NCBI GenBank assembly: GCA_017446265.1
Contig: JAFSRD010000027.1
Coordinates: forward strand, 161,686 to 225,685
DNA length: 64,000 bases
Direction of reading: 5' to 3'
Origin: Treponema sp.
GTDB taxonomy: Bacteria > Spirochaetota > Spirochaetia > Treponematales > Treponemataceae
Positions within the stretch are counted from its first letter, which is position 1. Each line of letters opens with the position of its first letter. This document shows positions 8,171 to 16,201 of the stretch, one piece after another. The notes under the pieces are model-generated. The model had not been told where the DNA came from, searched no databases, and saw only the letters and a program-made list of their open reading frames with translations. The translations under genes were made by a program, and so were the position numbers.

Positions 8171-8198
8171 GTGCGTCTTTAAAGGTGTTGTTTGGCAG

Positions 8199-10427
8199 CT
8201 ACACTTTAAACTTATCTACTTCCCTTGCCAGATTTTCAATGCCTTCTTTATTGTTTTGCGTAATATCATTTACTGCCTGCACCGCGTTGTTTATCTGCAC
8301 GGCGCCGTTTGCCATCTCGTTCATTGCATCAGTAATGCGTCTTGTCATGTTGTCGAGATTTTGCATTTCACGTGCGACTTGCTCGCCACCTTTGAGCATT
8401 TCATCAGAGCCTGCTTTTACTTCTGCCGTTACGTTGTTTATCGCTTTAATTGCAGCAAGCACTTTTCGATTGCTGCTTTCCTGTTCTTCAAGAGATTTTG
8501 TGAGTCGTATGCTTAAATCTTTTACTTGTTCGGCGAGCGTAAAAATCACATTGAATTTTTCTTCGACAACTTTTGAAGAGGCAGAAAGAGAAGCTATCTC
8601 TACGCTCAATGCGTTGAGTGTTGTCGTAATTGTCTTTCCTTGACTGTCCGACTCTTCTGAAAGTTTTCTGATTTCATCTGCGACGACGGCAAAACCTTTG
8701 CCCGCATCTCCTGCGTGAGCTGCTTCAATAGCGGCATTCATGGCCAGAAGATTTGTCTGCTCGGCAATATGCTGAATGATATTTGACGCTTCCATGAGCG
8801 AGTCTGACTCTTCTGCGATTTTTTGCGTTACGCTGTTTGAATTAATAAGCGTATTTTTGCCGTCGTCAGTTGCATCGGCAAGGTTTTTAATAGCGGTATC
8901 ATTTTGCGAAAGAATTTCGCTAATCGAAACGATATTTGCAACCATATCTTCGCTTAACTGGTTCGATTCATGGACGCTCGCCGCTTGACGCTCAATGCTC
9001 CGATTAAGCTGCTTGATTGTGTGAATGATTTCTTCCATTGTGGCAGCAGTCTCTGTAACACTTGACGCTTGCGTCATCACTTGATGTTTTACGTCATCGA
9101 TATTTGTACTGATTTGATTTATCGAATCTGTAGTTTTAGCCATATTTGATGAAAGATTGGCGCTCGTTTCATTAAGTAATTGTATGTTGTTTTTAACGCC
9201 TCTCATAGAGTTAGCAATTTTCTTTATCGTTTTATTAAATGATTGCGCTATGTCTGCAACTTCATCATTTCCTTTTACAGAAATTGATGCTGTTAAATCT
9301 CCATCGCCTTCTGCAATATTTCCGAGCGCCCCTGATATTTTTTTTAGCGATTTGCCCATGTGCAGCGATGTAAATGCTATTATCACTCCAATTACTATTA
9401 TAACAATGATGAACCTAACAAGAACAAAAATTGCTATGCGTCTGCTTGTTTGTGCTGCCTCATTTTGAGAATCAAAAACTATAAAATTAAGCGTCATAAA
9501 CTCATTGTCCGAAGGCCTTGTGTAAATCATATGCTGCTGTTTGTTGATAACTGCATGTATGCGTGTTTTTTCGCCGGCAGTATAATTTTCAAGCTCTGGA
9601 ATGCCGAGTTCTTTTATATCTTTGAAAATATTTTCAGGCTCCATCGTATTAACGAATACGAATCCCGATACATCGGTCAATATGAGGTTTAGCCCTGTTT
9701 GCTCTGCAACTCCAGTTACTAGATTTAGAAGATCGGTTAAGTCTCCTGCGCACGAGAGCACTCCTTTTATTGAGCCATCGAGATTTTTCACTGTTGATAC
9801 TACTGAATAATTTACTGTGTTATATGTTGTTTTATGCGCATCAGTAAAATTAACTTTTTGAGGATTATTCTTTCCCAGTTTATACCAGTCGCGAGTTCGC
9901 GGGTCATATCCATTTTTTCTCGTTTGCAGAGGATATTCTATAATGCCTGCGTTTGATTCTAGGGCAAAGCCTGCATTTGCAAGGGCAGGAACATGCTCAA
10001 TAACTTGTACGAAAAATTCGTAAACTGAATTTTCGTATTCACCATTTGCCCACGGCGTCATTTCGGTTGCACCGCTTGGAGAATTTTTATATAAATATGA
10101 AGTAATAGCTTGTGAGGAACTTCTGAGCAACGGGCTTTCTGCAATATACTTAACAGTATCTTTTACGTTAGAAAAATATGTTTGTAATGTTGTATCGATA
10201 AGGGTCAACTGATCTTGTACTTCTTTTTCATAACGCTCTGCCATTGTGGCATTGAAATACTTATTAATAGTAATGCCCAAAAAGATAAGCCATAAAATAG
10301 ACAATGGCAATGAAAAGAATAATAAGCGCGCAGTAATCGAAAATCGTTTTGACGTTTGGCGTGCAGTAGATGTACTATTGTTATTTATTAAATTTTCGTG
10401 GTGAGATACGTTGCTCTCTTTTTTCAT
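8199..10427 (-). CDS. Methyl-accepting chemotaxis protein
   Basis: A 742-residue chemoreceptor. It has a transmembrane helix at about residues 30-50, a periplasmic Cache-type sensor of about 270 residues ([12 protein letters not shown] and [12 protein letters not shown] are typical), and a second helix ([19 protein letters not shown]). A HAMP region ([21 protein letters not shown]) and a long cytoplasmic signalling coiled coil follow, with the hallmark hairpin [18 protein letters not shown] and [16 protein letters not shown]. It signals to CheA through CheW. The Cache family often binds small organic ligands, but the ligand cannot be named. A Lys/Ser-rich cytoplasmic N-terminus of about 25 residues precedes the first helix. 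The gene is monocistronic, followed by hairpin repeats. Confidence 0.95.
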   Translation of the reverse strand: MKKESNVSHHENLINNNSTSTARQTSKRFSITARLLFFSLPLSILWLIFLGITINKYFNATMAERYEKEVQDQLTLIDTTLQTYFSNVKDTVKYIAESPLLRSSSQAITSYLYKNSPSGATEMTPWANGEYENSVYEFFVQVIEHVPALANAGFALESNAGIIEYPLQTRKNGYDPRTRDWYKLGKNNPQKVNFTDAHKTTYNTVNYSVVSTVKNLDGSIKGVLSCAGDLTDLLNLVTGVAEQTGLNLILTDVSGFVFVNTMEPENIFKDIKELGIPELENYTAGEKTRIHAVINKQQHMIYTRPSDNEFMTLNFIVFDSQNEAAQTSRRIAIFVLVRFIIVIIVIGVIIAFTSLHMGKSLKKISGALGNIAEGDGDLTASISVKGNDEVADIAQSFNKTIKKIANSMRGVKNNIQLLNETSANLSSNMAKTTDSINQISTNIDDVKHQVMTQASSVTETAATMEEIIHTIKQLNRSIERQAASVHESNQLSEDMVANIVSISEILSQNDTAIKNLADATDDGKNTLINSNSVTQKIAEESDSLMEASNIIQHIAEQTNLLAMNAAIEAAHAGDAGKGFAVVADEIRKLSEESDSQGKTITTTLNALSVEIASLSASSKVVEEKFNVIFTLAEQVKDLSIRLTKSLEEQESSNRKVLAAIKAINNVTAEVKAGSDEMLKGGEQVAREMQNLDNMTRRITDAMNEMANGAVQINNAVQAVNDITQNNKEGIENLAREVDKFKV

Positions 10428-10458
10428 ATTTTCTCTATCTCCGCAAGTAATAGAAGTT

Positions 10459-10548
10459 GAGGGTTTTAACTCGTTAAAATATCACGCGTTAAAACATCGC
10501 ATTTCAAAATAACCCTGTCTAAAACTGATGTTTCCGAACAGGCTTAAT
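10459..10548 (+). repeat. Palindromic intergenic repeat, copy A
   Basis: The 315-bp gap between the chemoreceptor and rpsP holds a copy of a repeat also found at 15945-16021. The core (10514-10542) is a hairpin of arms CCTGT and ACAGG-type ends around CTAAAACTGATGTTTC, followed by CTTAAT. The upstream part shares TTTTAACTCGTTAA and ATCGCATTTCAAA with copy B, and copy A carries an extra 16 bp or so. The function is unknown. Confidence 0.7.
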
Positions 10549-10614
10549 ATAAAAAATTTTATATTTTATATATATACCATATTTTATGTATTGTCTACTA
10601 GCTGCTCACGAATT

Positions 10615-10638
10615 CATAATTATAATCATAATTATAAC
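10615..10638 (+). repeat. 12-bp tandem duplication upstream of the rpsP promoter
   Basis: CATAATTATAAT is followed at once by CATAATTATAAC. The pair ends two bases before the -35 hexamer, the position of an A/T-rich UP element for the RNA polymerase alpha subunit. This fits a strong ribosomal-protein promoter. Confidence 0.6.
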
Positions 10639-10639
10639 A

Positions 10640-10668
10640 TTGACGAGGCAGCATTGTTTCAGTATAAT
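10640..10668 (+). promoter_or_regulatory. Promoter of the rpsP operon
   Basis: TTGACG (10640-10645), 17-bp spacer, TATAAT (10663-10668), nearly the sigma-70 consensus. The predicted start near 10675 gives a leader of about 68 nt with the small hairpin CGCTC-ATA-GAGCG and a GGAGG ribosome-binding site. Confidence 0.85.
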
Positions 10669-10742
10669 GCTATTTTACACGCTCATAGAGCGTATCATTT
10701 TAGGACTTGGCTCTATTCGGTTCGAGTTCTGTGGAGGAATAA

Positions 10743-11003
10743 ATGGTAAAAATTAGACTTAAACGGCTTGGCACGCAAAAACGTCCGTATTATCGCGTTG
10801 TTGTCATGGATGCACTCAAGCCACGCGACGGAAAAGCTATCGAAGAAATTGGCACATATCATCCGATAGAAGCTGAAGACAAGCAGGTGAACGTTGATGT
10901 CGCACGTGCAAAATACTGGATAAGTGTTGGTGCGCAGCCGACACCTATTGTCAAAAAACTTATCAATCGCCAAATTGCAAAGTCGGGCACTGTTTCGGAG
11001 TAA
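10743..11003 (+). CDS. rpsP: 30S ribosomal protein S16
   Basis: An 86-residue bS16 with the family's start MVKIRLKRLGTQKRPYYRVV and the block IEEIGTYHP. It binds 16S rRNA and stabilises the 30S body. GGAGG stands before the ATG. It leads a conserved operon (rpsP, KH protein, rimM, trmD, rplS) with tight spacing throughout, so ribosome assembly, rRNA processing and tRNA modification are co-expressed. Confidence 0.98.
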   Translation: MVKIRLKRLGTQKRPYYRVVVMDALKPRDGKAIEEIGTYHPIEAEDKQVNVDVARAKYWISVGAQPTPIVKKLINRQIAKSGTVSE

Positions 11004-11012
11004 GTGGACTGC

Positions 11013-11246
11013 ATGGAAAAAGAGTTGATTGAATACATTGCAAAGTCGCTTGTTGACGACCCGTCTGCTGTTTCAGTGACAGAAGCAGAAAGTGAAAAAG
11101 GACCTGTGCTGCAACTCAAAGTTGCAGAGGGCGATATTGGCAAAGTGATTGGCAAGTACGGCCGCATTGCAAAAGCTATGCGTACGGTGTTGAGTGCTTC
11201 AAGCGCAAAAGAAGGAAAGCGTTACAGCCTTGACATTTTAGATTAG
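11013..11246 (+). CDS. khpA: KH-domain RNA-binding protein (KhpA/YlqC type)
   Basis: A 77-residue single KH domain with the signature GDIGKVIGKYGRIAKAMRTV, where the GxxG loop is GKYG. Small KH proteins of this kind sit between rpsP and rimM in many bacteria and bind RNA, in some species with KhpB/Jag. The ATG at 11013 was chosen over a GTG at 11004 that directly follows the rpsP stop, because GTGGA stands at workable spacing and family members begin near this residue. Confidence 0.93.
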   Translation: MEKELIEYIAKSLVDDPSAVSVTEAESEKGPVLQLKVAEGDIGKVIGKYGRIAKAMRTVLSASSAKEGKRYSLDILD

Positions 11247-11254
11247 CGTTGGCG

Positions 11255-11833
11255 ATGCAGCAGTTTGTTGTTGGATTTGTCCGCGCTTCTCACGGAATTG
11301 CGGGTGAATGTAAAGTGGAGAGTGCCTCCGGGTCATACGAGCATATTGCGCGACTCAAAGAGGTTGCTTTACGGCATGGCGAAACGACAAAAACGTGCAG
11401 CATTGTGTCTGCGCGGTTTGCATCTTCGTGTTTGCTTGTTAAATTTGCGGGGATCGATTCTCCTGAAGAAGTACGCAAGTATAACGGATGGGAAATCGTT
11501 GTGCCGCGTGAGTACGCTTACCAATTAAAAGAAGGTGAGTGGTATATCGAGGACTTGAAAAATTGTTCTCTAATTTATGAGAACAGAAATGGATTGTCAA
11601 ACAGTGTTTCTATTGAGACAATAGGAACGATTACAGACGTATTGGAAGGCGGAGAAGCGTACTTGTTTGAAGTGCGTCTCTCTGAGGAATGCAGCGTTCT
11701 TGCTGACAATATTAAGCGCACTGCGTCGGGGAAGCCGCGTACAGTGTATGTGCCGTTTGTCGATGAGCATATTGGTACTATTGATATTGAAAACAAAACG
11801 GTGCTTCTCATGCACCTCTGGATTGTGGAGTAG
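11255..11833 (+). CDS. rimM: Ribosome maturation factor RimM
   Basis: A 192-residue RimM. It has the N-terminal beta-barrel (FVVGFVRASHGIAGECKVES) and a C-terminal PRC-barrel (EGEWYIEDLKNCSLIYEN, VYVPFVDEHIGTIDIENK). It assists 30S head maturation around S19. The ATG at 11255 is used although a TTG two codons upstream is also open. It sits in the standard place between the KH protein and trmD. Confidence 0.96.
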   Translation: MQQFVVGFVRASHGIAGECKVESASGSYEHIARLKEVALRHGETTKTCSIVSARFASSCLLVKFAGIDSPEEVRKYNGWEIVVPREYAYQLKEGEWYIEDLKNCSLIYENRNGLSNSVSIETIGTITDVLEGGEAYLFEVRLSEECSVLADNIKRTASGKPRTVYVPFVDEHIGTIDIENKTVLLMHLWIVE

Positions 11834-11836
11834 TCC

Positions 11837-12631
11837 ATGCAATTTACCGTGCTGACCTTGTTTCCTGAAATCCTGCGTGCATATGTTGATGCTTCAATTA
11901 TGGCAAAAGCAGTTGAAAAGGGAATCATATCCTGCGCTCTGGTGAATGTGCGTGATTTTGCTTACGACAAGCACCGCACGTGCGATGACAGTCCCTATGG
12001 CGGTGGAGCGGGGCAGCTTATGATGGCTGAACCGCTCGGAGAAGCGCTTGAAAGCGTGCAGGCGCGCAAAAAGCATGTGATTTATGTAACGCCTGGAGGC
12101 AGGCCGTTTACACAAAAAAAAGCGATGGCACTGAGCAACGAAAAAGAGCTTGTGATTGTGTGTGGCAGATACGAAGGCATTGACCAGCGCATAATTGACA
12201 TGTATGTTGACGAAGAGATTTCTGTTGGCGACTATGTGCTGTCGAGCGGCGAGGTGGCTGCGCTCGTTGTCATTGATGCAGTGTATCGATTGATTGACGG
12301 CGTTATATCTTCCGAGTCGCTTGAGGAAGAGAGCTATTCTAACGGATTGCTTGAGTATCCTCAGTATACGCGACCGCAGATGTACAACGGCATGGAAGTG
12401 CCTGACGTGCTCCTTTCAGGAAACCACGAGGCAATACGAACATGGCGGCTTAAACAGCGTATTGCAAAAACGCTTGCAAATCGTCCTGACATGATTTTTG
12501 CGCGTCGCAATGCAGGTACGCTTGCGCAAGAAGCAGAAGACATGATTGCGGAAATTACGGGGCAGGTTTTAAAAAATCGTGCTGCAAAAAAAACGAGACG
12601 GACAAAAGCTGCTCAAAAAACTGGAGATTAA
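11837..12631 (+). CDS. trmD: tRNA (guanine-N1)-methyltransferase TrmD
   Basis: A 264-residue SPOUT methyltransferase forming m1G37 in tRNAs using S-adenosylmethionine. Diagnostic blocks are [38 protein letters not shown] and [21 protein letters not shown]. After the usual end of the family there is a short basic tail ([15 protein letters not shown]) that could add RNA affinity. It starts three bases after rimM and is followed by rplS after two bases. Confidence 0.97.
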   Translation: MQFTVLTLFPEILRAYVDASIMAKAVEKGIISCALVNVRDFAYDKHRTCDDSPYGGGAGQLMMAEPLGEALESVQARKKHVIYVTPGGRPFTQKKAMALSNEKELVIVCGRYEGIDQRIIDMYVDEEISVGDYVLSSGEVAALVVIDAVYRLIDGVISSESLEEESYSNGLLEYPQYTRPQMYNGMEVPDVLLSGNHEAIRTWRLKQRIAKTLANRPDMIFARRNAGTLAQEAEDMIAEITGQVLKNRAAKKTRRTKAAQKTGD

Positions 12632-12633
12632 TT

Positions 12634-13083
12634 ATGGATATTATTAAGAGTATTGAAGAAAAACAAAAACGCGCGAGCGCAATGGGATTCAATATCGGCG
12701 ACACCGTAAAAGTGTATTTTAAAATCGTTGAAGGCAAAACAGAGCGCATTCAGATTTTTGAAGGCATTGTGATTGCAAAAAAACATGGCAGTACGCGTGA
12801 ATCTTTTACTGTGAGAAAAGAGTCGTATGGCATTGGCGTGGAGCGCGTTTTCCCCATGCACTCGCCGCGCATCTCCAAAGTAGAAATTGTGCGACCTGGC
12901 AAAGTGCGTCGTGCAAAGCTGTATTACCTGCGCGATGCTGTCGGAAAAGCAAAGCGTGTTAAGACGCGCGTTGGCGGCAATGTCGCAGCCCAGCTTGCAG
13001 AGCGCAATGCACGTGTTAATGCCATTGCAACTGCTGAAGAAGCAAAAATTAAAGAAGCGCGCGTAGCAGCTGAAAATAAATAA
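12634..13083 (+). CDS. rplS: 50S ribosomal protein L19
   Basis: A 149-residue bL19. The core ([48 protein letters not shown]) is typical of the roughly 115-residue family. About 30 residues at the C-terminus are additional, rich in Ala, Arg, Lys and Glu ([16 protein letters not shown]) and probably helical. L19 lies at the 30S-50S interface. It ends the conserved ribosomal part of the operon. Confidence 0.97.
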   Translation: MDIIKSIEEKQKRASAMGFNIGDTVKVYFKIVEGKTERIQIFEGIVIAKKHGSTRESFTVRKESYGIGVERVFPMHSPRISKVEIVRPGKVRRAKLYYLRDAVGKAKRVKTRVGGNVAAQLAERNARVNAIATAEEAKIKEARVAAENK

Positions 13084-13098
13084 ATTTTTACTTCTACA

Positions 13099-14217
13099 AT
13101 GAATACGACGCGCGGCGTATATATACCGGCAGCATCTCTTTCACATGCGGCAGGTATGCCTGTTTTGCGTGAAGGCGCGTCAGTGCGTGTGCGTGTCATT
13201 GCGCAGACAGGGTCTCAGTCATATGTCGTCTCTTTTGCAGGAAATCGTTTTGCGGTGACATCGCGCGTGCCGCTTGCAGAAGGTGCTGTGTTCAACGCTG
13301 TTGTCTCGTTTCAAAACGGTACGATTACGCTGAAAGGTGAACACGCTGTTTTGTCACACGCACAGCTTGTGCAAACGCTTTCGCCTGAAGTGAATGCAGA
13401 TGGCTCTCTTGCGCCAGAGCTTGCCCGTTACTTTTCTGAGCTTGGTCTTCGCCCCGATGCTGTTACGCTTGCGCTATTCAACGCGGTAAAAGAATTTGGC
13501 GCAAAGTTTGATGTGCGCGTTTTGAATAGAGTGCATGACATTGCGCTCAAATTCCCTGGAAAAGAAAAGGAAGCGGCAGAGGCTGCGCTTATGATGGAGC
13601 AAAAAGGCATGTGCGCTTCGTCAGATGCCGTTCATGCGCTGCTTGACAACGATGAATCAAACGGCAATGAAAACGGAAGCGGTGCAGATAGCGGCGCACG
13701 CTCGTTGTTACGCAAAAACGATGACATGCATGAATTGCTCAATGCGCTTACGCATGAGATACGTCAATTTTTTTGCGGCATTTTCGACGGGAGCGGGAGT
13801 AGCGTGCAGGAGTGCGATGTGCTCACTGTATTCAATCACCGTGCGAGTGCGGCAGAAACAAATATCGTGCAGATTCCGTTTGCCGTTGCGATTTCGGGTA
13901 AGGAGTGTGGCAGTGGGATTTTGCGCTGTTTTTTTGAAAAAAATCAAAAAAAGATGCAAAAGTGCGCGATAACAATCAATTTTTTGCACAAAAAATATTA
14001 TTTTGTGATATACTTGAACGGTAAAACTGCTGTTGTAAAATACGGCAGCGATGAGCCTCACCATTTGCATGCCAGTGCAGCAGATGACCTGCGTGACTGC
14101 TTGCAAAAAGCGTTGTCTGGTCAGCGTGATGTTGTCGTTGTCAACGAAAATGCTGCAACGCTTGCAGGATTTTGCAGCGAGCGCGAAACTATTGCTATTG
14201 TGCGGGGGAGCGTATGA
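13099..14217 (+). CDS. Uncharacterised protein, possible FliK-like hook-length factor
   Basis: A 372-residue protein with no catalytic motif I recognise. The N-terminus has a beta-rich segment (GASVRVRVIAQTGSQSYVVS). A low-complexity Asn/Gly/Ser stretch near residues 185-205 separates it from a C-terminal domain with alternating hydrophobic residues (KCAITINFLHKKYYFVIYLN). It overlaps the following FlhB-domain gene by four bases (ATGA). In Bacillus the gene before the stand-alone FlhB domain in this locus (ylqG) has a similar place. The C-terminal pattern is reminiscent of FliK, but this is inference from layout, not a motif match. Confidence 0.6.
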   Translation: MNTTRGVYIPAASLSHAAGMPVLREGASVRVRVIAQTGSQSYVVSFAGNRFAVTSRVPLAEGAVFNAVVSFQNGTITLKGEHAVLSHAQLVQTLSPEVNADGSLAPELARYFSELGLRPDAVTLALFNAVKEFGAKFDVRVLNRVHDIALKFPGKEKEAAEAALMMEQKGMCASSDAVHALLDNDESNGNENGSGADSGARSLLRKNDDMHELLNALTHEIRQFFCGIFDGSGSSVQECDVLTVFNHRASAAETNIVQIPFAVAISGKECGSGILRCFFEKNQKKMQKCAITINFLHKKYYFVIYLNGKTAVVKYGSDEPHHLHASAADDLRDCLQKALSGQRDVVVVNENAATLAGFCSERETIAIVRGSV

Positions 14218-14468
14218 GTGTAAAAAAAATCGTAGCGCTCAAGTACCCAGAAGGCGCGCCTGCTCCGTTCATAAGCGTGTCAGCGCGTGGTGCGCTTGCG
14301 GAGCGGCTTTTGAAAGTTGCAGCAGAGCACGGTGTTCCTGTTGTTGAAAATGGCATGCTCACAGATTTTCTTACATTGCAGGAAATCGGCTCATATGTGC
14401 CTGAAGAGACATGGGACGTGTTGGCAGGAATTTTCGCATTTGTTATGAAAACGAATGCACGATTATAA
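14214..14468 (+). CDS. flhX: Stand-alone FlhB cytoplasmic domain (FlhX / EscU-YscU family)
   Basis: An 84-residue protein matching the part of FlhB after its autocleavage site: KKIVALKYPEGAPAPFISVSA, then VAAEHGVPVVENGML and IGSYVPEETWDVLAGIFAFV. In full-length FlhB this domain follows NPTH and governs the switch from hook to filament export. It has no membrane helices. Stand-alone copies occur in several flagellated bacteria and can partly replace the FlhB C-terminal fragment. The start ATG overlaps the upstream stop. Confidence in family is high, in function moderate. Confidence 0.9.
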   Translation: MSVKKIVALKYPEGAPAPFISVSARGALAERLLKVAAEHGVPVVENGMLTDFLTLQEIGSYVPEETWDVLAGIFAFVMKTNARL

Positions 14469-14483
14469 AAGTTGGGAAAGAAT

Positions 14484-14768
14484 ATGGCTACATTTGAAAA
14501 AATTGCATGTGAGAGTATTAAAGAAGGAGTTCGGTTTTCTGCGCCTGTTTTTTTTGATGACGGCAAGAATATGTTTCTCGCTGAAGGAAAAGCTGCCAAG
14601 CCGTATCACATTGCGGCAATCAAGCGCTGGAAGCTTCCGTTTTTGCTCACGTATGGGCACATGTTGGATGCAGCAGAAATTGCAAAGGCCGAAGCTGTTG
14701 CTGATGAAGCTGGCGAGCTTGAAGCTATTGACGACCTTGAACCGCTTGAAGCTGTTGACGACTTGTGA
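14484..14768 (+). CDS. Small protein resembling the N-terminal module of HD-GYP proteins
   Basis: A 94-residue protein with GGGAAAG before the ATG. The segment [20 protein letters not shown] then [15 protein letters not shown] resembles the short module found before HD-GYP or HD domains (G-x-x-L-A-x-P-V-x-x-x-x-G). No HD domain follows. The last 30 residues are acidic and repetitive ([16 protein letters not shown]). It sits between flhX and the yraN homologue, overlapping the latter by four bases. The function is unknown. Confidence 0.7.
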   Translation: MATFEKIACESIKEGVRFSAPVFFDDGKNMFLAEGKAAKPYHIAAIKRWKLPFLLTYGHMLDAAEIAKAEAVADEAGELEAIDDLEPLEAVDDL

Positions 14769-15133
14769 AAGACGCGCGCGTACATACGGGCAAGAGCGGC
14801 GAAGCGCGTGCTGCGCACTATCTTGAAGCACAAGGATTTTCTCTTGTTGCGCAAAACTGGCGCACGCGGTCGGGTGAAATCGACATAATAGCGTTTTGCA
14901 AAAACACGCTTGTTTTTGTTGAAGTGAAAACGCTTCCGCACGGAAATGCCGAGATGCTGGCGCATGTGCTCGGTAGCGCGAAGCAAAAAAGAATTGTAGA
15001 AATTTCTAAATGTTTCCTTGCAATCAATCGACAATATAGTAAGAGCTATATTCGGTACGATGTGATTGTAATTGACATGCCGGGATTTCCAGAAGTGTAT
15101 CACATCGAAAATGCCTTTTCGGAGCTTTTATGA
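14765..15133 (+). CDS. YraN / UPF0102 family nuclease-like protein
   Basis: A 122-residue protein starting at GTG 14765, overlapping the previous stop. It has the UPF0102 pattern: [30 protein letters not shown] and LVFVEVKT, with the Glu, Asp and Glu-x-Lys of the restriction-endonuclease-like fold (GEIDII, VEVK). The family is often near ribosomal and rnhB genes. The activity is generally assumed to be nucleic acid cleavage or repair but is poorly defined. Confidence 0.9.
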   Translation: MKDARVHTGKSGEARAAHYLEAQGFSLVAQNWRTRSGEIDIIAFCKNTLVFVEVKTLPHGNAEMLAHVLGSAKQKRIVEISKCFLAINRQYSKSYIRYDVIVIDMPGFPEVYHIENAFSELL

Positions 15134-15324
15134 CTTTTAGTGCAAGAACGGCAACGCTCGTTCTCGAAAAACAAAAAGAAGCTATCTCTCCGCGTTTACT
15201 AGAGTTGCGCGTAAAAATTCACGATGCAAACTATATGGATACTGCCATACAGCGCATTGCACAAGTAATCAGCAAGCGCATAATTGAAGCGCCTGAAGAT
15301 GATTTAATTTTTGGGGAAATGTGA
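15130..15324 (+). CDS. Small conserved-looking protein of unknown function
   Basis: A 64-residue protein whose ATG overlaps the yraN stop (ATGA), so it is translationally coupled. It is mostly helical and charged ([20 protein letters not shown]), with no cysteines or hydrophobic segment. I recognise no family. The overlap and the coding-like composition support it as real. Confidence 0.65.
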   Translation: MTFSARTATLVLEKQKEAISPRLLELRVKIHDANYMDTAIQRIAQVISKRIIEAPEDDLIFGEM

Positions 15325-15350
15325 CAAACATGCGTAATTTGTGCTATACT
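15321..15350 (+). promoter_or_regulatory. Predicted leaderless promoter for the zinc-ribbon-like gene at 15358
   Basis: GTGACA (15321-15326), 18-bp spacer, TATACT (15345-15350) inside TGTGCTATACT. The ATG follows seven bases after the -10, leaving no room for a ribosome-binding site. Confidence 0.65.
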
Positions 15351-15357
15351 GTTATCT

Positions 15358-15831
15358 ATGGGAAGACACAGTAGGCGCGAGTGGAAAAATCAAAACGCGC
15401 AACGAAAAAATCACGCGACGGACCGCACTGCAAATCATGCAGAAGCGAAAGCTGCTTGTCACAAGCATATTCATGAAACTATTGCTGCTCAACGTAAAAA
15501 TGAAGATGCAATCCGCGAACTAAAAGCGCGACATGTGCTCTGTACAGTGTGCGGCAAGCGCATTGAAGAAATGTCGAGTGCAATTGCAGATAACGCAAAC
15601 GGCAATCCTGCACATTTTGATTGCATACTTAAAAAAATTACTAACGCTGAAACGCTTGGTGAAAATGAAAAAGTTGCGTATATTGGGCAGGGCAGGTTTG
15701 GCATTCTTCATTATGAAAACCCGCGCGATGTTCGTTCATTCAAAATTGTTAAGACAATTGAGTGGGAAGGGCACGATTCAGAGCAGGCATGGCGCAGCGA
15801 AATGAGCAGTTTGTATTCACAAGTGCTGTGA
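15358..15831 (+). CDS. Basic protein with a Cys-x2-Cys ... His-x2-Cys motif, unknown function
   Basis: A 157-residue protein. The first 55 residues are very rich in Arg, Lys, His, Asn and Gln (HSRREWKNQNAQRKNHATD), suggesting nucleic acid binding. The middle has VLCTVCGKRIEEM and, 20 residues on, HFDC, a plausible zinc site that reads like a one-knuckle ribbon. The C-terminus (VAYIGQGRFGILHYENP, KTIEWEGHDSEQAWR) is compact. I know no function. It is predicted to be transcribed from its own leaderless promoter and closed by a terminator at 15855-15902. Confidence 0.75.
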   Translation: MGRHSRREWKNQNAQRKNHATDRTANHAEAKAACHKHIHETIAAQRKNEDAIRELKARHVLCTVCGKRIEEMSSAIADNANGNPAHFDCILKKITNAETLGENEKVAYIGQGRFGILHYENPRDVRSFKIVKTIEWEGHDSEQAWRSEMSSLYSQVL

Positions 15832-15854
15832 GTTGTGCAGTTATGCAGTTCACT

Positions 15855-15902
15855 AGAGATTTCAATGTTGTCAATGTTGTGCCTTGTCACAAAATCTCTT
15901 TT
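15855..15902 (+). terminator. Terminator-like hairpin after the zinc-ribbon-like gene
   Basis: AGAGATTT (15855-15862) pairs with AAATCTCT (15892-15899), with an inner TTGTG/CACAA stem and a bulge holding the direct repeat CAATGTTGTCAATGTTGT. Four T follow. Confidence 0.5.
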
Positions 15903-15915
15903 CCAATATAATGGA

Positions 15916-15944
15916 CCTGTTTGATAACTTTGCTATCAAACAGG
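15916..15944. repeat. Perfect inverted repeat CCTGTTTGATA / TATCAAACAGG
   Basis: An 11-base perfect stem around a seven-base loop. It begins and ends with the same CCTGTT/AACAGG as the palindromic repeat family located 42 bp downstream and may be a sister element or a second terminator. Confidence 0.6.
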
Positions 15945-16021
15945 TTGCGAGTTTTAACTCGTTAAGATATCGCATTTCAAAGTAACCTGTTCTGAAACTG
16001 AGGTTTCCGAACAGGTTTAAT
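15945..16021 (+). repeat. Palindromic intergenic repeat, copy B
   Basis: The hairpin core 15986-16015 is CCTGTTC-T-GAAAC with GTTTC-C-GAACAGG, then TTTAAT. It is preceded by CGAGTTTTAACTCG and ATCGCATTTCAAAG, shared with copy A. It lies 14 bp before tRNA-Leu, so its TTTAAT could double as a -10 element for the tRNA. Confidence 0.75.
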
Positions 16022-16035
16022 GATGCGCAGTGTTT

Positions 16036-16121
16036 GCCGGGATGGTGGAATAGGTAGACACAAGGGACTTAAAATCCCTCGGCAGTAAAACGCCGTGCCG
16101 GTTCGACCCCGGTTCCCGGCA
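16036..16121 (+). tRNA. tRNA-Leu (anticodon UAA)
   Basis: An 86-nt class II tRNA: acceptor GCCGGGA with TCCCGGC, anticodon stem AGGGA/TCCCT with loop CTTAAAA giving UAA, a long variable arm (CGGCAGTAAAACGCCG), T arm CCGGTTCGACCCCGG and discriminator A. CCA is not encoded. It reads TTA codons. Confidence 0.96.
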
Positions 16122-16201
16122 TATGTTCTTGAGGAGCATGTTCTAGTACGCGATGCATCACAGCGTGCACGTTTTTCAGCATTAAACGGTATTTGCGACA
16201 T

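Larger units (their letters stand above)
7915..8177. repeat. 113-bp hairpin-bearing repeat, three copies, first shortened by 35 bp
   Basis: Units begin at 7916, 7994 and 8107 with the same AAAAAATCCGAACTGGTGC start. The unit from 7994 to 8106 is 113 bp. The first is 78 bp because a 35-bp block (TACTCGCAGC... to ...CTACAAGC) is absent. The third is cut off after the hairpin arm near 8177. Each unit has an outer inverted repeat AAAAAATCC/GGATTTTTT, and the full ones add AAAAATCGC-GAGA-GCGATTTTT. Copies are nearly identical, so duplication is recent. The block lies between the chemoreceptor end and the suf promoter and probably ends transcription on the minus strand. Confidence 0.85.

Noticed and set aside
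7915..8177. Repeats considered as a CRISPR array
   Set aside because: Units are 113 bp and nearly identical along their full length, with no variable spacers and no cas genes nearby.
10700..10735. GGTTCGAGTTC near rpsP considered as a tRNA T-loop
   Set aside because: No acceptor, D or anticodon stems can be formed around it; it lies in the rpsP leader.
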